This document shows positions 50,639-60,521 of a stretch of 64,000 nt of DNA, in pieces. The notes beneath the pieces were generated by a model. It saw only the letters and a program-made list of their open reading frames with translations, did not search any database and was not told the origin of the DNA. The position numbers and the translations under genes were made by a program. This DNA comes from Sphingomonas sp. URHD0057 (GTDB lineage: Bacteria; Pseudomonadota; Alphaproteobacteria; Sphingomonadales; Sphingomonadaceae), in contig NZ_JIAU01000005.1 of the NCBI RefSeq assembly GCF_000620665.1, positions 301,501 to 365,500 on the forward strand. The letters are read 5' to 3'. How positions within the stretch are numbered: the stretch's first letter is position 1; the number at the start of each line of letters is the position of its first letter.

Positions 50639-50980
50639 TTACTCGTAATCGCCGCCCGACGGAGTCGGACGCGGCGGCGCCGCTGCCGTCAGGCGCAGCG
50701 CCTCGGCCGCATCGCTCAGCGAGGCCAGCTCTTCCGTCTCGTCTTCCTCGTCGATGCGCACCTTCTGGAGGTTGGTGACGATCGCTTCGCCGAGTTCTTT
50801 GGGCTTCACCGTCTCCTCGGCGATCTCGCGCAGAGCGACGACCGGATTCTTGTCACGATCGCGGTCAAGGGTGAGGTCGGCCCCACCCGATATCTGCCGC
50901 GCGCGCTGGGCCGCGATCAGGACCAGATCGAACCTGTTCGAGACCTTATCAACGCAATCTTCAACTGTAACGCGCGCCAT
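50639..50980 (-). CDS. rpoZ: RNA polymerase omega subunit
   Basis: Omega subunit of 113 residues. It starts [30 protein letters not shown], the highly conserved segment that binds the beta' C-terminal region, and has [13 protein letters not shown] in the middle. The C-terminal 40 residues are acidic then Pro/Ala-rich, longer than in E. coli (91 residues). It helps assemble RNA polymerase; a spoT/rel gene often follows but is absent here. Confidence 0.95.
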   Translation of the reverse strand: MARVTVEDCVDKVSNRFDLVLIAAQRARQISGGADLTLDRDRDKNPVVALREIAEETVKPKELGEAIVTNLQKVRIDEEDETEELASLSDAAEALRLTAAAPPRPTPSGGDYE

Positions 50981-51080
50981 TGGCTGCTCCGAAAAATCTA
51001 TTCCGAAGGGGAATATGGGATGTCAGGAAGGCCGCGCCAATAGCTTGCGGTCCCTCGCAAAGTCAAGGAAAGCTCCCGGA

Positions 51081-52253
51081 ATGGCGGACCATCCGACCGA
51101 GCCGGTAACCGATCCGCCGATCCGCGCCGAAATCGCCGGCAACCGCATCGAGGTGATCGAAACCGGCGCTGCCCGCCTGAACGCGCTGCTCCAGCTCATC
51201 GCGGACGCCGAGCGCAGCTTCAAGATGCTGATGTACATGTTCAACCCGGACCACGTCGGCGGGCTGGTCCACGATGCATTACTGGCGGCGGCGCGGCGCG
51301 GCGTCGAGGTCAAGCTGTTGATCGACGGCTTCGGTTCGGACGCGCGACCCCAGTTCTTCGCCGACCTCGACCAGGCCGGCGGCGAATACTGCGTCTTCAA
51401 CCCGAGCTACGGCCGCCGCTATTTGCTGCGCAACCACCAGAAGCTGGTGATTGCCGACGACAGTATCGCGATCTTCGGCGGCGCCAACATCGACGACACC
51501 TATCTGACCGACGTCGGGCCCAAGCATTGGCGCGACCTGTGGCTGCGCATCGAGGGTTCGGAGGCAATGGTCGGGAGCCGCTATTTCGACGCGGTCTTCC
51601 GCTGGTCGAAGCGGAAGCGGACCACGCTCCGCTCGCTGCGCCGGATGATCGGCGAATATAACGAATGGCGCGGGCCATTGCAGTGGAAGTTCAGCGGGCC
51701 CTTGAGCATGCGCAACAGCTGGTGGCGGAGCATCGGCCGCGACATGAACGGCGCGACGCGGCTCGACATGGAGTTCGCCTATTTCGCGCCGCCGGGCGCG
51801 ATGCTGCGGCGGATTGGACGGATCGGCCGGCGCGGCCGGGCGCGGATCATCGTCGCGGCCAAATCCGACAATAACGCGACCATCGCCGCCGCCCGGCACA
51901 GCTACAGCCGGCTGCTTCGCCGCCACGTCCAGATCTACGAATATCAGCCGGCCAAGCTCCACACCAAGCTCGCGATCGTCGACGACATCGTCCACATCGG
52001 CTCGTCGAATTTCGATTACCGCAGCTTCTACATCAACCTCGAGGTGATGCTGCGGATCAAGGACGCGAGTTTCGCCGCCGCCATGCGCGCCTATTTCGAA
52101 CGCGAGCTCGAGGATTGCAAATGGATCACGCCCGAGCTCCACAAGCGGCGCGCCAGCCCGTGGCGGCGGATCAAGTGGGCAATCTCCCACTTCCTCGTCA
52201 ACATCGCGGATTATACGGTGACCCGGCGGCTGAACTTCCGCGGGGAACGTTAG
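51081..52253 (+). CDS. Phospholipase D-like / cardiolipin-synthase-like protein
   Basis: Protein of 390 residues with two HKD motifs: NHQKLVIADDS (H119, K121, D126) and LHTKLAIVDD (about H294, K296, D301), each followed by the IGGAN/IGSSN turn. This double-HKD layout is that of cardiolipin synthases and other phosphatidyltransferases. It lacks the N-terminal membrane helices of ClsA, so it is closer to ClsB-type enzymes. It could join phosphatidyl groups into cardiolipin or a related lipid. Convergent with a phospholipid N-methyltransferase-like gene. Confidence 0.83.
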   Translation: MADHPTEPVTDPPIRAEIAGNRIEVIETGAARLNALLQLIADAERSFKMLMYMFNPDHVGGLVHDALLAAARRGVEVKLLIDGFGSDARPQFFADLDQAGGEYCVFNPSYGRRYLLRNHQKLVIADDSIAIFGGANIDDTYLTDVGPKHWRDLWLRIEGSEAMVGSRYFDAVFRWSKRKRTTLRSLRRMIGEYNEWRGPLQWKFSGPLSMRNSWWRSIGRDMNGATRLDMEFAYFAPPGAMLRRIGRIGRRGRARIIVAAKSDNNATIAAARHSYSRLLRRHVQIYEYQPAKLHTKLAIVDDIVHIGSSNFDYRSFYINLEVMLRIKDASFAAAMRAYFERELEDCKWITPELHKRRASPWRRIKWAISHFLVNIADYTVTRRLNFRGER

Positions 52254-52891
52254 GCCGCGGGCTCGCCCTTGTACGCCCAGAACAGCACGGCCGGAGGGAC
52301 GTTGATCCATTCAAATCCGCGCACCAGACGATCGAAGTAAGGCGCGATGAATTGCCGGACCTTGGGGCTGAACTGGTACACCAGGAAAGCGCCCCCCGGC
52401 CGGATCACGTTCGCGGTCGCTTCGGCAATGTCCTCGCCGACGCCCGGCGGAAGCGTTGAGAAGGGGAGGCCCGAGAGCACATAATCCGCGGAGCCGAGGT
52501 TCCGCTCAGCGAGAATCTTTTCGACATCGGCCGCCGAGCCGTGGACCGCGACCAGGCGGGGATCGTCGATCGCTTCCTTGAGGTAGCGGGTGAAGTCCGG
52601 GTTGGTGTCGATGGTGACCAGCGTCGCATCGGCACCGAGCCGGTCGAGCACCGGCCGGGTGAAGGTCCCGACGCCGGGCCCATATTCGACGAACACCCGG
52701 GTGTTGGCCCAATCGACCGGGCCGAGCATCTTCTCGATCAGCACCTTGCTCGACGGAATGATCGAGCCGACCATCACCGGATTCTTGAGGAACCCGCGCA
52801 GGAATTGCCATTGCGGGCTCGGTGAACGGCGGTCGTGGCGGCGCTGAAGTCGGCGTGAACCTTTCAACGTTCGCGCGGGTGAGGTGGACAT
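52250..52891 (-). CDS. Class I SAM methyltransferase, PmtA-like
   Basis: Protein of 213 residues. The segment FLRGFLKNPVMVGSIIPSSKVLIEKML with EYGPGVGTFT (69-78, SAM motif I) resembles the phospholipid N-methyltransferase (PmtA) group, which methylates phosphatidylethanolamine; the final part SGLPFSTLPP and WINVPPAVLFWAYK also fits. A Lys/Arg-rich N-terminus could bind anionic membranes. The ATG at 52891 has GGAG at proper spacing; a longer reading from 53041 lacks a clear site. A role in lipid methylation is an inference. Confidence 0.7.
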   Translation of the reverse strand: MSTSPARTLKGSRRLQRRHDRRSPSPQWQFLRGFLKNPVMVGSIIPSSKVLIEKMLGPVDWANTRVFVEYGPGVGTFTRPVLDRLGADATLVTIDTNPDFTRYLKEAIDDPRLVAVHGSAADVEKILAERNLGSADYVLSGLPFSTLPPGVGEDIAEATANVIRPGGAFLVYQFSPKVRQFIAPYFDRLVRGFEWINVPPAVLFWAYKGEPAA

Positions 52892-53088
52892 TGATGCTCC
52901 GTCTGGGCGCTGGGCAAGGAGCGGAGCGTTGGCAAAAGCGCCGCCGCTTTGCAAGTTACCCAAGGCGGACGCCTCGTCGGCGTTCCACCCAACAGCCGTG
53001 AAGCGCGCCATTTCCGCGACGAAGGGGCGAAAGAAATTCATGGCCGATGGGCTTCACTTTTGCGCTCGAAGGCGGTTGAAGCGCGCAA

Positions 53089-54060
53089 ATGCCACACGCC
53101 ATTCGAATCCATGAAGTCGGCGGGCCCGAGGTCCTTCAGTGGGAAGACGTCGAGGTCGGGGAGCCCGGCCCGGGCCAGATCAAGCTGAAGCAGGAAGCGG
53201 CCGGCCTGAATTTCATCGACGTCTATCACCGGACCGGCCTCTATCCGCAGCCGCTGCCATTCACGCCGGGCGTCGAGGGCGCGGGGACCGTCGAAAGCGT
53301 GGGCGAGGGCGTTGCCAATGTGAATGTGGGGGATCGCGTCGCCTACGCCGGCCCGATCGGCGGCTATGCCGAGGAACGGCTGATTGATGCCGACCGCGTC
53401 GTGAAGCTCCCCGATTCGATCGACGCCGAGCATGCCGCGGCGATGATGCTGCAGGGCATGACGGCGCAGATGCTGCTGCGTTCGGTGTTCCCGGTCCATG
53501 AAGGCGACACCATCCTGATCCACGCCGCGGCCGGCGGGGTCGGGCTGATCATGTGCCAGTGGGCCGCCGCGCTGGGCGCAACCGTGATCGGTACCGTCGG
53601 CACCGAGGAAAAAGCCGAGCTCGTCCGGGCGCACGGCTGCGTGCACCCGATCGTCTATTCGAAGCAGGATTTCGTCGCCGAGGTGCAGCGCATCACCGAC
53701 GGCGAGAAGCTGCCGGTGGTCTATGACTCGGTCGGCCGCGATACCTTCATGAAATCGCTCGATTGCCTCAAGGTCCGCGGCCTGATGGTCAGCTTCGGCA
53801 ATGCGTCGGGCGCGCCCGACCCGTTCCCGCCCAATGTGCTGGCCCAGAAGGGCTCGCTCTACCTGACCCGGCCGACGCTCTTTCACTATATCGCGAGCCG
53901 CCAGCAGCTCGAGCAGAGCGCCGGCGAATTGTTCGAGATGGTCGCCAGCGGCAAGGTCAAGATCGAAGTCCAGCAGCGCTTCCCGCTGGCCGATGCCGCC
54001 GAGGCGCACCGTGAGCTGCAGGCCCGCCGCACGACCGGGTCGACGATCCTCACCATCTGA
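53089..54060 (+). CDS. qor: NADPH:quinone oxidoreductase (zinc-independent MDR family)
   Basis: Enzyme of 323 residues of the medium-chain dehydrogenase family. N-terminal GroES-like domain (GLNFIDVYHRTGLYP), Rossmann domain with LIHAAAGGVGLIMCQWA, and C-terminal RTTGSTILTI. Zinc ligands of alcohol dehydrogenases are missing, as expected for QOR, which reduces quinones with one electron at a time. 197 bases separate its start from the divergent methyltransferase. No obvious operon partner. Confidence 0.88.
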   Translation: MPHAIRIHEVGGPEVLQWEDVEVGEPGPGQIKLKQEAAGLNFIDVYHRTGLYPQPLPFTPGVEGAGTVESVGEGVANVNVGDRVAYAGPIGGYAEERLIDADRVVKLPDSIDAEHAAAMMLQGMTAQMLLRSVFPVHEGDTILIHAAAGGVGLIMCQWAAALGATVIGTVGTEEKAELVRAHGCVHPIVYSKQDFVAEVQRITDGEKLPVVYDSVGRDTFMKSLDCLKVRGLMVSFGNASGAPDPFPPNVLAQKGSLYLTRPTLFHYIASRQQLEQSAGELFEMVASGKVKIEVQQRFPLADAAEAHRELQARRTTGSTILTI

Positions 54061-54089
54061 GGCCGCGCCCGCCTTCCCTTTCGCCGCAT

Positions 54090-54116
54090 CGCAGAGTAAG
54101 GCTCCGCGACTTTTTG
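54090..54116 (+). terminator. Weak candidate terminator after qor
   Basis: CGCAGAG (54090-54096) pairs with CTCCGCG (54102-54108) except for one mismatch, followed by ACTTTTTG. A short stem; it may end the qor transcript before infA. Confidence 0.35.
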
Positions 54117-54138
54117 CCTGGAACGAATAGGAGATCTT

Positions 54139-54387
54139 TTGGCCAAGGAAGAATTACTCGAGATGCGCGGGAAGGTGGTCGAGCTGCTGCCCAATGCGAT
54201 GTTCCGCGTCGAGCTCGAGAACGGCCACGAGATCCTTGGGCACACCGCCGGCAAGATGCGCAAGAACCGCATCCGCGTACTGACCGGCGACGAAGTGCTG
54301 GTCGAGTTGACGCCTTACGACCTGACCAAGGGCCGTATCACCTATCGCTTCATGCCCGGACGCGCAGGACCGCCCGGCTACCCATGA
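54139..54387 (+). CDS. infA: Translation initiation factor IF-1
   Basis: IF-1 of 82 residues, an S1-type OB fold that blocks the ribosomal A site during initiation. The core [19 protein letters not shown]...[14 protein letters not shown] is standard. Two details are less common: the start codon is TTG (a clear AGGAG site lies six bases upstream) and a C-terminal tail [11 protein letters not shown] extends the usual 72 residues. Leads the cluster infA-maf-rng-yacG. Confidence 0.95.
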   Translation: MAKEELLEMRGKVVELLPNAMFRVELENGHEILGHTAGKMRKNRIRVLTGDEVLVELTPYDLTKGRITYRFMPGRAGPPGYP

Positions 54388-54388
54388 G

Positions 54389-54961
54389 ATGAAGCTGGTC
54401 CTCGCCTCGGCGAGCCCGCGCCGTCTCGATCTGCTCGCCCGCATCGGCGTGACTCCGGATGCCGTCGTGGCGGCGGACGTGGACGAGAGCGTCCCGCGCG
54501 GCGAGCTGCCCCGCGACCATGCGCTGCGGCTGGCGCGGGAAAAAGCGCAGGCGGTCGCGACGAAGGCGCCCGATGCGCTGGTGCTGGGCGCCGACACGGT
54601 GGTCGCGGTCGGCCGGCGCATCCTGCCCAAGGTCGAGGACGAGGCAACCTTGCGCGCCTGCATGCGGCTGCTGTCGGGCCGCCGCCATCGCGTGCTCACC
54701 GGCGTCGCGCTGGTCCTTCCCGGTGGCGGCCTTCGCGAGCGGCTGGTCGAGACGACGATCGCGATGAAGCGCCTGACCGATGCGGAGATCGACCATTACG
54801 CATCGCACGGCGAATGGCGCGGCAAGGCCGGCGGCTACGCGCTCCAGGGCTATGGCGAAGTCTATGTCCGGCACATCGCCGGCAGCTATTCGAACGTCGT
54901 CGGCCTGCCGCTCGCCGAGACGCGCGTGCTGTTGAAGTCGGCGGGGTACCCGCTTGCCTGA
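54389..54961 (+). CDS. maf: Maf family nucleotide pyrophosphatase
   Basis: Protein of 190 residues. Maf landmarks: SASPRRLDLL at the N-terminus, REKAQAVA, GADTVV (catalytic aspartate region), SGRRHRVLTGV and GKAGGYALQGYG. These enzymes hydrolyse nucleoside triphosphates such as dTTP, UTP or modified nucleotides to monophosphates. It starts one base after the infA stop and its own stop overlaps the TTG start of rng. Confidence 0.93.
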   Translation: MKLVLASASPRRLDLLARIGVTPDAVVAADVDESVPRGELPRDHALRLAREKAQAVATKAPDALVLGADTVVAVGRRILPKVEDEATLRACMRLLSGRRHRVLTGVALVLPGGGLRERLVETTIAMKRLTDAEIDHYASHGEWRGKAGGYALQGYGEVYVRHIAGSYSNVVGLPLAETRVLLKSAGYPLA

Positions 54962-55910
54962 GTGGCTCATCGAGCGCGGGATCGGCGAGACTCGAGCGGT
55001 GCTGGTCGACAGCGGTGAGATCATCGAAGCGCGCATCATGCTGGATGGGGTCATCGCCGCTGGAAGCATCGTCCCGGCACGCCTCGCGAGCCTTGGCACG
55101 GACGGCCTCAACGCCATCGCGGTTGGTGACGGCGGCATCGAATTCCTGCTTCCGCGCGGCGCACCCGGCGTAACTCAAGGCGCGTCGCTGACGATCGAGG
55201 TCATACGCGAGGCCATCCCCGGCGGCGAGCCGTGGAAGCGGCCGCTCGCGCGCGTTTCGAACGATACTCCGCGACCTGGTCCGGCGTTCGAACCGGACGC
55301 GCTCGAGCTGCAGTTCCCGGCTCCGACCGATCGGCTCGGGGGTTGGGGCGATCTTGTCGATGAAGCACGAACCGGGATCACCAGCTTCGCCGGCGGTGAG
55401 TTGCGCATCTCGCCAACGCCGGCGATGACGCTCATCGATGTCGATGGGACTCTCGCGCCGGACGAACTGGCCGTGCTTGGCGCCTCCCAAGCGGCGCGGG
55501 CGATCCAGCGGCTCGACATCGGAGGGTCGATCGGAATCGACCTGCCCACGTCCAAGTCGCGGACCGCGCGCCAGCGCGCGGCCGAGGCGATCGACGCCAT
55601 CCTGCCGCAGCCGTTCGAGCGGACGGCGGTGAACGGCTTCGGCTTCGTCCAGATCGTGCGGCCGCGGCGGCGCGCCTCGCTGCTCGAGCTGGCGCAGGAC
55701 CGCGCGGCGTTCGAGGCGCGGGCGTTGCTGCGGCGCGCGTCGTTCGAGCCGGCGGGGCCGAAGACACTGGTCGCGCACCCCGCCGTGGTCGCGGTGCTCG
55801 AAGGGAAGCGCGAATGGCTGGATGCGCTCGCCCGGCAGTGCGGCGGCGCGATCGGGTTGCGGGCCGATCCTTCTCTCACCATCTCCGGTGGCTATGCGAC
55901 GAGCAACTAA
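54954..55910 (+). CDS. rng: Ribonuclease E/G-type protein (short)
   Basis: Protein of 318 residues of the RNase E/G family. It lacks the N-terminal S1 length and the CxxC Zn-link of RNase E; the catalytic part has TLIDVDGTLAPDELAV (metal-site aspartates) and the RIDIGGSIGIDLP-like strand, here LDIGGSIGIDLP, and FGFVQIVRPRRR. A short form with yacG next to it and maf before it is usual in alphaproteobacteria. It probably cuts single-stranded RNA, for example in rRNA maturation. TTG start, overlapping maf by eight bases. Confidence 0.85.
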   Translation: MPEWLIERGIGETRAVLVDSGEIIEARIMLDGVIAAGSIVPARLASLGTDGLNAIAVGDGGIEFLLPRGAPGVTQGASLTIEVIREAIPGGEPWKRPLARVSNDTPRPGPAFEPDALELQFPAPTDRLGGWGDLVDEARTGITSFAGGELRISPTPAMTLIDVDGTLAPDELAVLGASQAARAIQRLDIGGSIGIDLPTSKSRTARQRAAEAIDAILPQPFERTAVNGFGFVQIVRPRRRASLLELAQDRAAFEARALLRRASFEPAGPKTLVAHPAVVAVLEGKREWLDALARQCGGAIGLRADPSLTISGGYATSN

Positions 55911-56085
55911 ATCCAAGGGATGCCCGCTGTGCGGTAAGCCGCCGACACCGGATCACGCGCCTTTTTGCAGCCAGGGCTGCAAGGACCGCGACCTGCTGAA
56001 ATGGCTCGGCGACGGCTATCGCATCCCCGGCCCGCCCGCCGACGACCAGCATCTCCGGGTGGACAGCGAAGAGGGCGAGAGTTAG
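55894..56085 (+). CDS. yacG: DNA gyrase inhibitor YacG
   Basis: Small zinc protein of 63 residues. The zinc motif is CPLC...CSQGCKDRDLLKWL (C11-x2-C14 and C26-x3-C30 by position). YacG binds GyrB and lowers gyrase activity in E. coli. It overlaps the end of rng by 17 bases and is followed by tRNA-Phe, a common arrangement. Confidence 0.92.
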   Translation: MRRATKSKGCPLCGKPPTPDHAPFCSQGCKDRDLLKWLGDGYRIPGPPADDQHLRVDSEEGES

Positions 56086-56126
56086 GGAGCGCTCCGCTCC
56101 AACGGGCGATCGGTCCGGATGCGAGA

Positions 56127-56202
56127 GCCCAGGTAGCTCAGTTGGTAGAGCACGTGACTGAAAATCACGGTGTCGGTGGTTCGATCCCGCCCCTGGGCAC
56201 CA
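56127..56202 (+). tRNA. tRNA-Phe (anticodon GAA)
   Basis: A 76-base tRNA. Acceptor stem GCCCAGG/CCTGGGC, D arm GCTCAGTTGGTAGAGC, anticodon stem-loop GTGACTGAAAATCAC (anticodon GAA), T arm GGTGGTTCGATCCCGCC-type, discriminator A and encoded CCA. Confidence 0.97.
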
Positions 56203-56209
56203 CTTTTGA

Positions 56210-57187
56210 TCATTCGGCGGCGAGCAGCACCCCGGACGCGACCTGCGATTCGAGCCAGGCGATGGTTGCCGTCAGACCCGTGTCGAGGGTCACGGTCGGC
56301 TGCCAGTCCAGAAGCTGCCGCGCGCGGCCGATGTCGGGCCGCCGCCGCCGCGGATCGTCTTCCGGCAATGGACGTCCGACGATCCGTGAGTTGCTCCCGG
56401 TGAGGGCGAGGATTCGCTCGGCCAGGGCCTGGACCGAAACCTCCTCCGGGTTGCCGAGATTCACCGGCGCGGCGGGGCCGGTGCTGTCCATCAACCGTAG
56501 CAATCCCTCGACCGTGTCGTCGACGAAGCAGAAGCTGCGGGTTTGCGATCCGTCGCCGTAGATGGTGATGTCGCGGCCCTCGAGCGCCTGGCAGATGACG
56601 TTGGAAATGACCCTGCCGTCGTCGGGACTTATCCTTGGCCCGTAGGTGTTGAAGATGCGGGCGACCCGCGCCTCGCACCGGCCGGCGCGGACGAAGTCGA
56701 AGGTCAGCGCCTCGGCGGCGCGCTTGCCTTCGTCGTAGCAGGCGCGGGGCCCGGTGCAGTTGATGGCGCCGCGATAGTCCTCGCGCTGCGGATGCTGCTC
56801 GGCGTCGCCGTAAACCTCGCTGGTCGAGGCCAACAGGAAGCGCGCGCCGCATTGCTCGGCCACCTGCAGCAGATTGCGCGTGCCGACGACATTGGTGAGC
56901 AAAGTATGTTCGGGGTCGGCCTGGTAATGCGGCGGCGAGGCCGCACAGGCGAAGTTGAAGACGTGGGTGAAGCGCATCGCCCAGCGCGGCAGCGGGTCGA
57001 CGACGTCGTGCTCGATCAGGCTGAAGCGATGATTGCCCTCGAGGTGGGCGATGTTTTCGAGGCGGCCGGTGAGGAAATTGTCGAGACAGACGACATAGGC
57101 GCCGGCGTCGATCAGCCGGTCGCAAATGTGCGACCCGATGAACCCTGCGCCCCCGGCGACGAGGGCAACTTGTGCACCGCGCTTCAC
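56210..57187 (-). CDS. NAD-dependent UDP-sugar epimerase/decarboxylase (UXS-like)
   Basis: Extended short-chain dehydrogenase of 325 residues. The Rossmann motif is GGAGFIGSH (12-20), and the catalytic YxxxK is YDEGK (Y151, K155) within CTGPRACYDEGKRAAEAL, the signature of UDP-glucuronate decarboxylases. STSEVYGD and ARIFNTYGPR also fit. It would make UDP-xylose from UDP-glucuronate for surface polysaccharide. The start is GTG (57187). No other glycan genes are nearby. Confidence 0.87.
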   Translation of the reverse strand: MKRGAQVALVAGGAGFIGSHICDRLIDAGAYVVCLDNFLTGRLENIAHLEGNHRFSLIEHDVVDPLPRWAMRFTHVFNFACAASPPHYQADPEHTLLTNVVGTRNLLQVAEQCGARFLLASTSEVYGDAEQHPQREDYRGAINCTGPRACYDEGKRAAEALTFDFVRAGRCEARVARIFNTYGPRISPDDGRVISNVICQALEGRDITIYGDGSQTRSFCFVDDTVEGLLRLMDSTGPAAPVNLGNPEEVSVQALAERILALTGSNSRIVGRPLPEDDPRRRRPDIGRARQLLDWQPTVTLDTGLTATIAWLESQVASGVLLAAE

Positions 57188-57360
57188 GCTTCGACTCCCT
57201 CAACTCCCGGGGGCGGAAGCGCTTGCGAAGCGGAAGCGTTCCCTCGGCTCGGTCCGCTCGCTAAACCGGAATGGATGCGATGCTTTCGGGACCAGCGCCA
57301 ACGGGCCCACGCGCCCGAAGCGCTCGGTGCCAATGTCGCCGAGTTCCTGGGGGGATTTGA

Positions 57361-58836
57361 ATGAGAGTCATGATCGCTTTCGCCGCACTGCTGCTGGCCG
57401 CTCCGGTCCAAGCCGCGGATCGTGCGGCGCAGCTCAAGGAGTTCAGTGAGCTGCTTGCCATCCCCAATGTCGCGACGAGCATTCCCGACATCCGCAGGAA
57501 TGCCGACCACATCATGGCGATGATGGAGAAGCGCGGGCTCAAGCCGCGCCTACTCGAGGGGGACAGCGCCGACGTTCCGCCGGCGATCTACGGCGAATGG
57601 CTGGTCCCGGGCGCGAAGCGGACTTTGGTGCTCTACGCCCATTACGACGGCCAGCCGGTGACGCCCGAGGATTGGAAGGCGACCCAGCCGTTCGAGCCCA
57701 AGTTCTACTCAGACCGGCTCGACCGCGGCGGGAAACCGCTTCCGTTTCCGGCGAGCGGTCAGCCGATCGCCGACGAGTGGCGCGTCTACGGGCGCGCGGC
57801 GTCGGACGACAAATTGGGGGTGATGGCGATCCTCGAAGCGGTCGCCGCGCTGAAGGCGGCGGGCAAGCGCCCGGCATACAACCTCAAGATCTTCTTCGAG
57901 GGCGAGGAGGAGCAGGGCTCGCCGCACCTCGCGGCGCTGCTCGCGAAGCATCGCGAAACGCTCAAGTCGGACGGCTGGGTGATCTTCGACGGGCCGTCGC
58001 ATCCGAGCGGTGCGCCGCTAGTGTCGCTCGGCGTGCGCGGCGACGTCAATGTCGACCTGACCGTCTATGGCCCCGTCCGCCCGCTGCACAGCGGCCACTA
58101 CGGCAATTGGGCGCCCAATCCGGCCATGACGCTGGCCCAGCTGCTGGCATCGATGAAAGACTCGAACGGTCGCGTGACCGTTGCCGGCTGGTACGACGAT
58201 GTCGTGCCGCTGACCGAAGCCGAGCAAGCGGCGATCCGTGCGGTCCCGGCGGCCGACGCGCAGCTCAAGTCCGAGCTCGGACTCGGCTGGACCGAGGGCA
58301 ACGGCCTGTCGCTGCTCGACGCGATTCAGCAGCCGTCGCTGAACATCAACGGGATGCGCGCGGCCGACGTCGGGGACAAGGCGCGCAACGTCATTCCCAC
58401 GGTCGCAATGGCGACGCTCGACCTCAGGCTGGTCAAGGGCAACGACTGGAAGCGCCAGGTCGACAAGCTCGTCCAGCATATCCAGGGCCAGGGCTTCACC
58501 GTGCTCGACCGCGAGCCGACGATGGACGAGCGGCGACGCTTTCCGAGAATCGCGATGGTGACCGTAGGCCCCGGGTACAATGCCGAGCGCACGCCGCTCG
58601 ACGATCCGTTGGCCAAGAGCGTCGCGGCTGCGGCGAAGCCGTTCGGCGCGGTCGTTCTTCCGTCGACGGGCGGATCGCTGCCGCTGTTCGTGTTCCGCGA
58701 GACGCTCGGCGCGCCGACGGTCACCGTGAGCCTCGCGAACTACGACAACAACCAGCACGCCGAGGACGAGAATTTGCGGCTCGGCAATTTGTGGCGAGCG
58801 ATCGACGTCGCCGCCGCGATCATGGAGATGCGCTAA
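57361..58836 (+). CDS. Exported M20-family metallopeptidase
   Basis: Zinc exopeptidase of 491 residues with a signal peptide (1-19, ...LLAAPVQAA). Metal ligands: H94 and the following D96 in YAHYDGQP, the aspartate in AASDDKLG, the Glu pair in FEGEEEQGS and the late His in [12 protein letters not shown]. The lid domain (about 215-385) is present. Members (carnosinase/CPG2-like) hydrolyse dipeptides or N-acyl amino acids; here in the periplasm. Its stop overlaps convergent etfA by four bases. Confidence 0.9.
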   Translation: MRVMIAFAALLLAAPVQAADRAAQLKEFSELLAIPNVATSIPDIRRNADHIMAMMEKRGLKPRLLEGDSADVPPAIYGEWLVPGAKRTLVLYAHYDGQPVTPEDWKATQPFEPKFYSDRLDRGGKPLPFPASGQPIADEWRVYGRAASDDKLGVMAILEAVAALKAAGKRPAYNLKIFFEGEEEQGSPHLAALLAKHRETLKSDGWVIFDGPSHPSGAPLVSLGVRGDVNVDLTVYGPVRPLHSGHYGNWAPNPAMTLAQLLASMKDSNGRVTVAGWYDDVVPLTEAEQAAIRAVPAADAQLKSELGLGWTEGNGLSLLDAIQQPSLNINGMRAADVGDKARNVIPTVAMATLDLRLVKGNDWKRQVDKLVQHIQGQGFTVLDREPTMDERRRFPRIAMVTVGPGYNAERTPLDDPLAKSVAAAAKPFGAVVLPSTGGSLPLFVFRETLGAPTVTVSLANYDNNQHAEDENLRLGNLWRAIDVAAAIMEMR

Positions 58837-59762
58837 AGCTTCTCCGTCAGCTCCGGAACGATCTTGAACAGGTCGCCGACGAGGCCGATGTCGGCGACCT
58901 GGAAGATCGGCGCGTCCTCGTCCTTGTTGATCGCGACGATGACCTTCGAATCCTTCATGCCCGCGAGATGCTGGATCGCGCCCGAAATGCCGATCGCGAC
59001 ATAGACTTGCGGCGCGACGATCTTGCCGGTCTGGCCGACCTGGTAGTCGTTGGGGGCATAGCCGGCGTCGACCGCGGCGCGCGATGCGCCGACCGCGGCG
59101 CCGAGCTTGTCGGCGAGCGGGTCGAGCAGCCCGTGGAACTGTTCGCTTGAGCCGAACGCGCGGCCGCCGGAGACGATGACCTTGGCGCTGGTCAGCTCCG
59201 GGCGTTCGCTCTCGGACGCGTCGAGCGAGACGAAGCTGCTCGTGCCGGGATCGCCGCCGGCGTCGACTTGCTCGACCGACGCGGAGCCACCCTCGCGGGC
59301 AGCTTTCTCGAAGGCCGTAGTGCGGACGGTGATGACCTTCTTAGCGTCCTTCGACTTCACCGTTGCAATCGCGTTGCCGGCATAGATCGGGCGGGTGAAG
59401 GTATCGGGTCCTTCGACCGAGAGGATGTCGGTGATCTGCATCACGTCGAGCAAAGCGGCGACGCGCGGCGCGATGTTCTTGCCGGTCGTGGTCGCCGGCG
59501 CGACGAAGGCGTCGTGGCTCTCCATCAGCTTCGCCGCGATGGGCGCGACGGCTTCGGCCAGCTGGTGCTCGAGCGCGGGCGAGTTCGCCGCATAGACCTT
59601 GGCCACCCCGGCGACTTTTCCCGCCTCGGCGGCGACCGCGTCGGTGTTATTGCCGACAACGAGCGCGTGGACCTCGCCCAGTTGAGCGGCCGCGGTCACC
59701 GTCGCCAAAGTCGCGTCCTTAACGGCTTTGCCGTCGTGCTCGACCAGGACCAGAACGCTCAT
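58833..59762 (-). CDS. etfA: Electron transfer flavoprotein alpha subunit
   Basis: ETF alpha of 309 residues, the FAD-binding half of the heterodimer that takes electrons from acyl-CoA, dimethylglycine and amine dehydrogenases and hands them to ETF-quinone oxidoreductase. C-terminal [44 protein letters not shown] and [20 protein letters not shown] are diagnostic. It overlaps etfB by ATGA. The trimethylamine-dehydrogenase-like enzyme at 23084 is a possible donor. Confidence 0.97.
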   Translation of the reverse strand: MSVLVLVEHDGKAVKDATLATVTAAAQLGEVHALVVGNNTDAVAAEAGKVAGVAKVYAANSPALEHQLAEAVAPIAAKLMESHDAFVAPATTTGKNIAPRVAALLDVMQITDILSVEGPDTFTRPIYAGNAIATVKSKDAKKVITVRTTAFEKAAREGGSASVEQVDAGGDPGTSSFVSLDASESERPELTSAKVIVSGGRAFGSSEQFHGLLDPLADKLGAAVGASRAAVDAGYAPNDYQVGQTGKIVAPQVYVAIGISGAIQHLAGMKDSKVIVAINKDEDAPIFQVADIGLVGDLFKIVPELTEKL

Positions 59763-60505
59763 TTCGCAATCCCCATACCCTTGAGCTTCTCGACCAGCTC
59801 GTCGACGCTGCCGACCTTGATTCCCGCCTGGCGTCTGGCCGGCTCGACGACCTTCAGCGTCTCCAGCCGCCGCGCGACGTCGACCCCGTAATCGCCCGGG
59901 GATTTGATCGCGAGCGGCTTCGACTTGGCCTTCATGATGTTGGGCAGCGAGGCGTAGCGCGGCTCGTTCAAGCGAAGGTCGGTGGTGACCACCGCCGGCA
60001 GGTTGAGCTTTACGGTTTCGAGTCCGCCGTCGACCTCACGCGTGACGGTCGCGCTATCGGCAATCTCGATCTTCGAGGCGAAGGTACCCTGCGGCCAGCC
60101 GAGCAACGCCGCGAGCATCTGCCCGGTCGCATTATTGTCGTCGTCGATCGCCTGCTTGCCGAGGATGACCAGCTCGGGCTTCTCCTCGTCCGCGATCTTC
60201 GCAAGAATCTTGGCGACCGCGAGCGGCTCGACCTCTTCGTCGGTCTGGACCAGGATCGCGCGGTCGGCGCCCATCGCCAGCGCGGTGCGCAGCGTCTCCT
60301 GCGCTCTGGCGGGGCCGATCGACACCGCGACGATTTCGGTCGCGACGCCCTTTTCCTTGAGCCGGATCGCTTCCTCGACCGCGATCTCGTCGAACGGGTT
60401 CATGCTCATCTTGACGTTGGCGAGATCGACGCCCGAGCCGTCCAGTTTGACCCGCGGCTTGACGTTGAAATCGATGACGCGCTTGACCGCGACGAGTAAC
60501 TTCAT
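59759..60505 (-). CDS. etfB: Electron transfer flavoprotein beta subunit
   Basis: ETF beta of 248 residues, binding [41 protein letters not shown] and [22 protein letters not shown] are typical. The ATG at 60505 matches the conserved N-terminus; an earlier ATG at 60526 would add seven residues. Heads the etfBA pair; a palindromic repeat lies just upstream. Confidence 0.97.
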   Translation of the reverse strand: MKLLVAVKRVIDFNVKPRVKLDGSGVDLANVKMSMNPFDEIAVEEAIRLKEKGVATEIVAVSIGPARAQETLRTALAMGADRAILVQTDEEVEPLAVAKILAKIADEEKPELVILGKQAIDDDNNATGQMLAALLGWPQGTFASKIEIADSATVTREVDGGLETVKLNLPAVVTTDLRLNEPRYASLPNIMKAKSKPLAIKSPGDYGVDVARRLETLKVVEPARRQAGIKVGSVDELVEKLKGMGIAK

Positions 60506-60521
60506 CGGTTCACTCTCTTTC

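Noticed and set aside
52892-53041. N-terminal extension of the PmtA-like methyltransferase
   Set aside because: The added 50 residues have no domain and the internal ATG at 52891 has a better ribosome site.
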